In this document: piece by piece, positions 6,611 through 11,637 of the stretch
Layout of the letters: every line of letters starts with the position of its first letter
Numbering within the stretch: the first letter of the stretch is position 1
Assembly (NCBI GenBank): GCA_030636125.1
Contig: DAOVXM010000027.1
Coordinates: 1-11,637 of the forward strand
Origin: Chloroflexota bacterium
GTDB lineage: Bacteria > Chloroflexota > Anaerolineae > Anaerolineales > UBA4823
Direction: 5' to 3'
DNA: 11,637 nt
Notes under the pieces: model-generated
What the model saw: only the letters and a program-made list of their open reading frames with translations
What the model was told of the DNA's origin: nothing
The model's database searches: none
Translations under genes and position numbers: made by a program

Positions 6611-6811
6611 CTTGTGAATTTGTGTATAGATTTAGCTTAAGTAGAATCTCATATGATTCATTGTTACCACTTCTCAAGTCCAATTTGAGTTATGGTAAAC
6701 TACTCGAAATGATTAGCCAAATCCAGGTGTGAAACCAGCAGCAGAGAGACACTATCTTAACGATTTTTTGTACAATTCCCACTTAGAGTGAGACAGGCGA
6801 GGAGAGAAAAA
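6611..6811 (+). promoter_or_regulatory. Intergenic leader upstream of the HtrA-like gene
   Basis: A 201-base gap. It holds two weak hairpins, GAATC/GATTC (6644-6659) and CTCAAG/TTTGAG (6673-6689), neither followed by a T run, so neither is a convincing terminator for the sigma operon. Possible promoters are TTGAGT-17-AATGAT around 6685-6713 and a TACAAT -10-like box at 6771-6776 without a good -35. No protein-coding segment is evident. Whether the next gene is read through from the operon or has its own promoter cannot be settled here. Confidence 0.35.
6800..6804 (+). promoter_or_regulatory. Ribosome binding site that fixes the HtrA-like start
   Basis: AGGAG seven bases before the ATG at 6812. 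It selects this start over an in-frame GTG at 6788, which lies upstream of the AGGAG and would add eight charged residues ahead of the signal peptide. Confidence 0.85.
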
Positions 6812-8530
6812 ATGCACTCCAAATTGTTCAATCTGGTGGTTTGGATGGGTGTTTTGCTTCTTGTTTTCAGCTCAGCATGTAGTTCTGGGTTGGACACACC
6901 CGCTGGGCAAACCGAACCGCCTCCAACTGAACCACCCCCTGCTACATCGACACCAGTTGTGACTGAGGAGCTTGCTTCAACACCAATACCGGTGGACAAT
7001 CTGCAGGATGTTAAGAGTGCTACCATTCAAATTGAATCACAAGGCACTTTTTCAAACCCTGAATTCGGAATGATATCGAATAGCGCAGGTCGCGGCTCAG
7101 GATTCATTATTGATCCTTCAGGGGTTGCTGTCACAAGTAATCATGTTGTTGCAGGTGCAACGCAGTTAAAAGTTTGGGTTGGAGGAGAAACCACTCCTCG
7201 CAACGCCGAAATCCTCAGCGTCTCTGAATGTTCTGGTTTGGCAGTTATTGCTTTAGAGGGGGAGGAGTTCGATTACCTGGATTGGTATCAGTACCCAATT
7301 GAAGATAGTATGGATATGTTTATTGCCGGATACTCGTTGGGAGAACCGGAATATTCTCTCACAGCAGGTGTGATCTCAGCCGCAATTACGGATGGAAATA
7401 CACCTTGGGCATCGCTTGACTCGGTTATGGAGTATTCAGCTATCAGCGACCCAGGCAATACTGGTGGTCCGGTAGTAGACCCCGATGGGACGGTAATCGC
7501 AGTTCACTCTGCTGGGAATCCTGTTACCCAACAGGCTTTTGGAATATCTCGTGATTTGGCAGCAATAATCGTCGAAGAATTGCGCAGTGGAATTGATGTT
7601 AAGTCAATAGGTGTGAATGGTCAGGCAGTTGTTAACGACGATGGTTCTGTCACTGGGATTTGGGTTGCATCTGTGCAGCCAGACTCCCCAGCTGACCAAG
7701 CTGGTTTACAACCAGGGGATATCATCACTATGATGGAGAAACTCAATCTGGCGTCTGATGGAACGATGGCTCTTTATTGTGATATCTTGAGTAGCCATGA
7801 TCAAGGAGATACACTGTCCATCCGGGTGCTGCGATGGTCCACTGGTGAGATCCTTGAAGGGCAGATTTACGGACAAAGATTAACAGTGACCGAGGGCGGA
7901 GAAGTGACCACTGTGATAACTCCAAGTGGGTCTGGCAACGATATCGTCAACCCTGATGCCAGCCAATCGGGGGACGTGTACTTCCATACTGAATTTGATG
8001 GTGGACTGGGGAGTTGGGCTTATTACTTGACGAGGGGTAGCGAAGAGGATTTCACTGCACAAACAATTGGTAACAGATTACAGATTGACATCCAAGGGAA
8101 AGATACCTGGGTTTACTTCCTTAACGAAGATCATAATTTCACCGATGTTAGAATTGATACCGTCGCTGAGAATCGTGGGAACAATAACAACAACGTCAGC
8201 CTCATCTGTAGAGAGTCTGAGCTAGGTTGGTATGAGTTTAACATTGCAAACAATGGCCTTTACTATATATATTGGTTTGATGATGAAGCAACGAACAACT
8301 ATATTCCATTGTTTTCGGGAGGATCAAGGCTAATCAATATGGGCAAAGATGTCAATGAGTATACTGCCATTTGTGATGGGGATAAATTAACCCTTATGAT
8401 TAATGGTGAAGAAATCAGGACAGTGAGGCATAGCCGTTTGGAAAGTGGTAAGGCCGGTCTTTCCGTCTCCTCTTTTGACTTTACCCCGGTCGTCATTGAG
8501 TTTGATTACTTCACTGCAAGTGTGCCCTGA
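6812..8530 (+). CDS. HtrA/DegP-like PDZ lipoprotein, probable pseudoprotease
   Basis: A 572-residue protein. Residues 1-23 are a lipoprotein-type signal peptide ending SSAC, followed by a Pro/Thr/Glu linker to about 52. A trypsin-like (S1C) domain spans about 55-250. His111 (TSNHVV) is kept. The Asp position is Gly142 (SECSGLAVIAL, where family members have DLAV), and the Ser position is Thr217 (GNTGGPVV instead of GNSGGP). A PDZ domain lies at about 265-350 (VQPDSPADQAGLQPGDII). Residues about 388-572 form a concanavalin/laminin-G-like beta-sandwich (HTEFDGGLGSW, then GWYEFNI, LTLMINGE, GKAGLSVSSF). It is expected on the outer face of the membrane, and protease activity is doubtful. The sandwich may bind a glycan. 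It is on the same strand as the sigma operon, 201 bases downstream, and ends at a strong terminator. Confidence 0.9.
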   Translation: MHSKLFNLVVWMGVLLLVFSSACSSGLDTPAGQTEPPPTEPPPATSTPVVTEELASTPIPVDNLQDVKSATIQIESQGTFSNPEFGMISNSAGRGSGFIIDPSGVAVTSNHVVAGATQLKVWVGGETTPRNAEILSVSECSGLAVIALEGEEFDYLDWYQYPIEDSMDMFIAGYSLGEPEYSLTAGVISAAITDGNTPWASLDSVMEYSAISDPGNTGGPVVDPDGTVIAVHSAGNPVTQQAFGISRDLAAIIVEELRSGIDVKSIGVNGQAVVNDDGSVTGIWVASVQPDSPADQAGLQPGDIITMMEKLNLASDGTMALYCDILSSHDQGDTLSIRVLRWSTGEILEGQIYGQRLTVTEGGEVTTVITPSGSGNDIVNPDASQSGDVYFHTEFDGGLGSWAYYLTRGSEEDFTAQTIGNRLQIDIQGKDTWVYFLNEDHNFTDVRIDTVAENRGNNNNNVSLICRESELGWYEFNIANNGLYYIYWFDDEATNNYIPLFSGGSRLINMGKDVNEYTAICDGDKLTLMINGEEIRTVRHSRLESGKAGLSVSSFDFTPVVIEFDYFTASVP

Positions 8531-8555
8531 GTTCGACCCAGTTACGCTGATTCAA

Positions 8556-8592
8556 GAGTGCCAGTGGGATATCCCGCTGGCACTCATTTTTT
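8556..8592 (+). terminator. Strong intrinsic terminator after the HtrA-like gene
   Basis: The stem GAGTGCCAG/CTGGCACTC is continued by a T.G wobble and GGG/CCC around an ATAT loop, 13 pairs in all. It is followed by A and then six T residues, 25 bases after the stop codon. On the opposite strand there is no T run, so it works mainly for the plus-strand gene. Confidence 0.95.
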
Positions 8593-8644
8593 GCTTGCCA
8601 TCTTGTTCAAGCATAGTCGTTCTTAGCGCGTTTGCTTTTGACGA

Positions 8645-9739
8645 TTATTCCGATGATATAAAATGATTTTTCAAAGCATAATAGATGTAATTTTGCCAGA
8701 GTCGTTCTACATCGTCTTGACGGTAATCATGTGATGAATGGGTTTGGATGATCAGAAGACCATCCAGGCAGGTAGCAACTGTACTGTAGCGCTGTTTTTC
8801 AGTGGCGATATTCCCAACCAACATTGTCGCCTCGCCGCCCGGTAAAATCTCAATCAAATCACCAGCATCACCTTGCCAATACTTGACGTATCGTCTGAGT
8901 GACATCCCTTCGTTCGGTTCGTGGAACAGCGGATGCTCTGGGACTAAATACCAGAGAGAAGGAAATTCGGGATCCCACCAGTCTTTTTGAAACTTGATGC
9001 CGCACTTGGTCAAAATTGAGTTGATCTTTCCATAAGCAATTGCATCTAGGTCCCAATGCTCGATTATCACAGCCGTACCCTTGTTCAATTCATCGTTGAG
9101 ATAGATGAAGAATTCACCCCTGATCTTTGACCTGGATTCGGATGCTGCGATAATCAGATCCCAATCTGTGCCAGAAAGAAGCTGGGATTTAAAATTACCC
9201 GAAGCGTCTCCCACATCAACATAGGACAGTCCCATAGTATCAAGTGCATTCTTGATGTATCTTACTTCGTATACTCCCGCCATATCTTCGAAGAGGAGGA
9301 TTTTAGTTGATTTCATCATTGTTTCATAGTCAGGTGTTGGGGTCGGCGGCTCTTCGCTGGGGGGGATTTCAGTTGGAGGTGGATCAGTGGGTTGAGATGT
9401 CTCTGTGGGAGGTATAGGGCTAGGCTGGATTTGATCCGCTCCTTGTTGGGCTATTTGTGTTGCCTGTTGTGCTACAACCGTGGCCATTACGTCTTGGGCG
9501 ATTCTGGTCGCATCTACAGCGATGGCGGTTGCCTGGGCGTTGATTTCAGACTGTTGGGCTTGCAAGGTGGCTTGGACGTTTAGCGAAGCCCGGGTTGAGT
9601 CGAGCGAATCATCATTGTTGCTGGGGAGGTTACAGGCAGAGAGTAGCAGCGCGATTATAAAAATACTCGTAATGAGTCCAGTGATTTTCCCTCGTAGTGG
9701 TTTATGCTTTTTCCCATCTGTTGGTTGTATATTGTGCAT
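8645..9739 (-). CDS. Lipoprotein with Ala/Gln stalk and glutamine-amidotransferase-like domain
   Basis: A 364-residue protein starting at ATG 9739, supported by AAAGGAG seven bases upstream. A basic N terminus and hydrophobic helix end in the lipobox LLSAC, with Cys36 as the lipid-anchored residue. Residues about 50-100 are an Ala/Gln-rich helical or coiled-coil segment (NAQATAIAVDATRIAQ), and 105-137 is a Pro/Thr/Glu linker ending PPTPTPDYE. Residues about 145-364 look like the Rossmann-type class I glutamine amidotransferase/ThuA-like fold: TKILLFEDMAGVYEVRYIKN, DWDLIIAASES, GTAVIIEHWD, LIIQTHSSHDY. The Cys of active amidotransferases is not seen at the expected turn (AASES), so a binding role is more likely than catalysis. 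The fold call is by pattern and moderate. It lies outside the membrane on a long stalk and has its own promoter. Confidence 0.82.
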   Translation of the reverse strand: MHNIQPTDGKKHKPLRGKITGLITSIFIIALLLSACNLPSNNDDSLDSTRASLNVQATLQAQQSEINAQATAIAVDATRIAQDVMATVVAQQATQIAQQGADQIQPSPIPPTETSQPTDPPPTEIPPSEEPPTPTPDYETMMKSTKILLFEDMAGVYEVRYIKNALDTMGLSYVDVGDASGNFKSQLLSGTDWDLIIAASESRSKIRGEFFIYLNDELNKGTAVIIEHWDLDAIAYGKINSILTKCGIKFQKDWWDPEFPSLWYLVPEHPLFHEPNEGMSLRRYVKYWQGDAGDLIEILPGGEATMLVGNIATEKQRYSTVATCLDGLLIIQTHSSHDYRQDDVERLWQNYIYYALKNHFISSE

Positions 9740-9746
9740 GGCGTTG

Positions 9747-9753
9747 CTCCTTT
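9747..9753 (-). promoter_or_regulatory. Ribosome binding site of the stalked lipoprotein gene
   Basis: AAAGGAG on the minus strand, seven bases before the ATG at 9739, sets the start of that gene. Confidence 0.8.
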
Positions 9754-9783
9754 GAGATTAAATCCCCTAATAAAATTTTGAAA

Positions 9784-9811
9784 AATATAAGCGCAACTAG
9801 TGTTCCGTCAA
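9784..9811 (-). promoter_or_regulatory. Sigma-A-type promoter of the stalked lipoprotein gene
   Basis: On the minus strand TTGACG (9811-9806) and TATATT (9789-9784) lie 16 bases apart, each matching the consensus at five of six positions. The expected transcript start is near 9777, giving a leader of about 38 bases with a good Shine-Dalgarno. The -35 box overlaps the left arm of an 11-bp inverted repeat. Confidence 0.65.
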
Positions 9812-9848
9812 GCGTGAATTTTAAAGATTAGATCATGGACGGAACACT
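9799..9848. repeat. Inverted repeat 1 (11-bp arms, 28-base loop)
   Basis: AGTGTTCCGTC (9799-9809) and its exact reverse complement GACGGAACACT (9838-9848). The left arm overlaps the -35 box of the lipoprotein promoter, so the repeat could be an operator or could be part of a foldback element together with inverted repeat 2. Confidence 0.8.
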
Positions 9849-9852
9849 TTAA

Positions 9853-9903
9853 GCAGTTGGGCAGAAGACAACAGAAATTACCGATGCATTTAGGCCCAAC
9901 TGC
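9853..9903. repeat. Inverted repeat 2 (10-bp arms, 31-base loop)
   Basis: GCAGTTGGGC (9853-9862) and its exact reverse complement GCCCAACTGC (9894-9903). It starts four bases (TTAA) after inverted repeat 1 and is almost the same size. No T run follows on either strand, so it is not a normal terminator. Confidence 0.8.
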
Positions 9904-10079
9904 ACTAGATTATTGATTACTTGAATAAACGCCAGTTTTTGTGTTTTGTTTCACAAAGGGTTAAGAGGATTTTCGCTATATACCAAATTACCGCTCTTCT
10001 TTCCCATGCTCCAATAGCGATAGATTGGTGTGCGAAGGGACCTTCACCAGAATATGAGATTGAGAAAAATCGGGAAATC

Positions 10080-11637
10080 TTATTCTTTGACTATAAATTC
10101 AACTATGACTTTGCCCTCATTCCCCGCTTGGTCGATCGCAACAACCCGCAAGGTATGTTTACCTGGCTTGGTCTGCCATGGTATTGAGAAGGGAGGTTGT
10201 CTTAATGTATGAATGGGATTGTTGTCGATGTAGAAATCCACCGAGTCAATGGCTAAATTTTCAATGATGTTGACTTGAATCGTAATGCGGTCTTCCTGAT
10301 CAACAAATTCCTGGCCTTCTGAAGGATATATAATCTCAACCTCTGGGGGTTGGTTGTCAACTGTCACTTGGATAGTGCTAGTCTCAACGTGTTGTTCCTT
10401 GTCAACGACCAACAATTGTATTGCGTATAAACCACTCAGGTTGCTTGCATCCCAAATGCCCAATTCTTCATTCCTAACCGGTGTGGAAATATCATCTCCT
10501 ATTTGAAGCCATTTACGGGGATTTAAGCCTGGCCCGACCTGTAAGCGGAAAAAATAAAAATCTTCACCGATAGCAGTGCCGGTCACTGGTACCTTTCCAC
10601 GTACATATGCGAACATCCCCGGTGATGATATTTCTACGTTTGGTGTTATGCTCAGATCGCTGATAATAACATCATACGAATCAGGCGGAGTAGGCAATCC
10701 AGCTTGGCGCGCCCACTCTATCGCTTCGGGAGGCACCATTAGGTATACTCGCTCTTCTATGAATTCAGGCGGGGTAAAGACGGTCGCTAATTGACCGGTT
10801 TCACGGTTAATTTGTAGTCTCTGATAGAGCGTATCTGACTGGGTTGGTTCGTACCCGGCCAAAAATACCTCATCTACCACATTTGGACAATCCGCGGATG
10901 GTAACAATCCAGATGGATCACAGACAGATATGTTGTTGATCCCAGCTGGAATAGGCCATCCTTCGGGTGAAAAATCTCGACTGGCGTATTGCATAATTGC
11001 GTGCCATAAGGCAGCTGCAGCCTTGGGTGGGACCTGACCGGTGGACTGCTCTTTATTGTGCCCGATCCAAACACCAACTACCAATTTAGGTGTATAACCA
11101 ATTGTCCATGCGTCTTGCATTTCTGTCGTTCTACCCATTTTAGCTGCTGCAGGTCGGCCAATCTCGAGTGGATTGGGATGCCCCATACTCGGCCAACGTG
11201 CCGTCTCATCACTGAGCACGTTGGTGATCAGATGTGCCAATTGCGGGCTGATAACGGCTTGGAGTTGAGTTGAATTGCCCTCATACCAGGATTTACCGTG
11301 AAAATCTACCATACCTAACACAGTTACCGCATGCTTGGGGAGATTGTTATTGTTCAAATCATCTGTTGACTCTAGATCTGCACCTGCCAAGATTCCCTGT
11401 GTTGCGAAAACTCCAAAGGCGCGGCTGAGTTCTAATAGTGTGGCCGTGCCCTCCTCTAATATAGCGTTGGCGTCATTACCTTGTGGTAACTCAGCAGTAA
11501 TTAAGCCCAATTGTCTGGCCAATCTCCATACTTTTTCTGATCCAACCTGGGATAATACTTGTTGGATTGGCATAAGGTAGTCGTTCGCCAAAGCTACTCG
11601 CAGGCGAATTGGTCCCATGTACTGCTCATCAGGTGGT
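10080..11637 (-). CDS. Class A penicillin-binding protein (PBP1-like), C-terminal part, altered transpeptidase motifs
   Basis: The frame is open to the right edge and continues upstream of Met 11618 (PPDEQYMGP), so the start, the glycosyltransferase domain and the SxxK motif lie outside. The visible part covers the second half of the transpeptidase domain (to about 250 residues after 11618), a PBP1C-type segment with ICDPSG-like VCDPSGLLPSADCPN, and two Ig-like domains to the end (SSPGMFAYVRGKVPVTGTA; then VEIIYPSEGQEF to GKVIVEFIVKE). In active PBPs this region has SxN in an ANSYNIP context and KTGTT. Here those places read ANDYLMP (11585-11568) and KMGRTT (11141-11124), so penicillin-sensitive crosslinking may be lost. 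Flanking patterns such as DAWTIGYTPKLVVGVWIGHN remain family-typical. It would be membrane-anchored and act on peptidoglycan outside the cell; the glycosyltransferase half cannot be judged. Confidence 0.9.
   Translation of the reverse strand, partial: PPDEQYMGPIRLRVALANDYLMPIQQVLSQVGSEKVWRLARQLGLITAELPQGNDANAILEEGTATLLELSRAFGVFATQGILAGADLESTDDLNNNNLPKHAVTVLGMVDFHGKSWYEGNSTQLQAVISPQLAHLITNVLSDETARWPSMGHPNPLEIGRPAAAKMGRTTEMQDAWTIGYTPKLVVGVWIGHNKEQSTGQVPPKAAAALWHAIMQYASRDFSPEGWPIPAGINNISVCDPSGLLPSADCPNVVDEVFLAGYEPTQSDTLYQRLQINRETGQLATVFTPPEFIEERVYLMVPPEAIEWARQAGLPTPPDSYDVIISDLSITPNVEISSPGMFAYVRGKVPVTGTAIGEDFYFFRLQVGPGLNPRKWLQIGDDISTPVRNEELGIWDASNLSGLYAIQLLVVDKEQHVETSTIQVTVDNQPPEVEIIYPSEGQEFVDQEDRITIQVNIIENLAIDSVDFYIDNNPIHTLRQPPFSIPWQTKPGKHTLRVVAIDQAGNEGKVIVEFIVKE

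Larger units (their letters stand above)
9740..10079. other. 340-base intergenic region between lipoprotein and PBP genes
   Basis: The half nearer the lipoprotein gene holds its ribosome binding site, its promoter and two inverted repeats. The half nearer the PBP gene (about 9909-10079) shows no convincing gene, no promoter and no terminator. The only hairpins there are an imperfect GGT/ACC plus GAAG/CTTC pairing near 10026-10049 and a weak TTTGTG/CACAAA pairing near 9937-9956. How PBP transcription ends is not evident. Confidence 0.6.

Noticed and set aside
6730..6756. TGAAAC resembling a SigW-type ECF -35 box upstream of the HtrA-like gene
   Set aside because: No matching CGTA/CGTC -10 box occurs 16-17 bases downstream (CTAT/TATC is found), and no second copy was seen before the sigma operon, so ECF control is not supported.
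9810..9920. Open plus-strand frame reading SWTEHFKQLGRRQQKLPMH within the inverted repeats, as a transposase remnant
   Set aside because: No start codon with a ribosome binding site and no recognisable transposase motif; the frame is only about 30-35 codons and may be chance.
9989..10000. Short minus-strand ORF starting MGKKSGNL (18 codons) downstream of the PBP gene
   Set aside because: Too short to judge, with no coupling to a neighbour and no distinctive composition.
10026..10049. Hairpin GGT/ACC plus GAAG/CTTC after the PBP gene as a terminator
   Set aside because: The stem is interrupted by a bulge and has no T run on the minus strand.
9921..10187. 88-codon plus-strand ORF beginning MNKRQFLCF
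   Set aside because: It runs antisense into the 3' end of the PBP gene, has no ribosome binding site, and shows no recognisable domain; the second half is a shadow of the PBP frame.

Overview
The window looks like a chromosomal segment from a Chloroflexota bacterium, most likely of the Anaerolineae type. This rests on the protein families seen. They are a long TPR protein, a secreted protein with two FGYPIS / RIVQYF.RARFE modules, lipoproteins with Thr/Pro-rich linkers, a PDZ-trypsin lipoprotein with a concanavalin-like tail, and a class A penicillin-binding protein ending in Ig-like domains. The placement is by recognition only; no rRNA or other marker gene lies in the window. There is no CRISPR array, tRNA, intact insertion sequence or phage gene.

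Bases 1-1833 hold the 3' part of a TPR gene (+). It converges on a secreted repeat protein (1905-2888, -), and a bidirectional terminator lies between them. A HAD-family phosphatase (2971-3663, -) follows. Upstream of it sits a short single-helix membrane protein (3673-3846, -) that was too small for ordinary ORF calling and appears translationally coupled to the phosphatase. A compact divergent promoter region separates these from the + strand operon.

Bases 3902-6610 are a tight five-gene + strand operon: a DUF6504-like protein, a DUF3054 membrane protein, an ECF sigma factor, a two-helix membrane anti-sigma factor without the zinc motif, and a zinc-ribbon Nudix hydrolase. The last two junctions are ATGA overlaps. 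Next on the same strand is an HtrA-like lipoprotein (6812-8530) that keeps the catalytic His but has Gly and Thr at the Asp and Ser positions, so it is probably a pseudoprotease. A strong terminator ends it.

The right third is on the minus strand. A lipoprotein with an Ala/Gln-rich stalk and a glutamine-amidotransferase-like domain (8645-9739) lies downstream of the C-terminal part of a class A PBP (10080 to the right edge). Two of that PBP's conserved transpeptidase motifs are altered. The 340-base gap between them carries a good promoter and two side-by-side inverted repeats of 50 and 51 bases.

The common theme is the cell envelope: an ECF sigma/anti-sigma switch, secreted or lipid-anchored proteins, and two enzyme folds whose active sites look lost. 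A link between the sigma operon and the neighbouring pseudoprotease, modelled on DegS/RseA, is an inference from gene order and domain type only.
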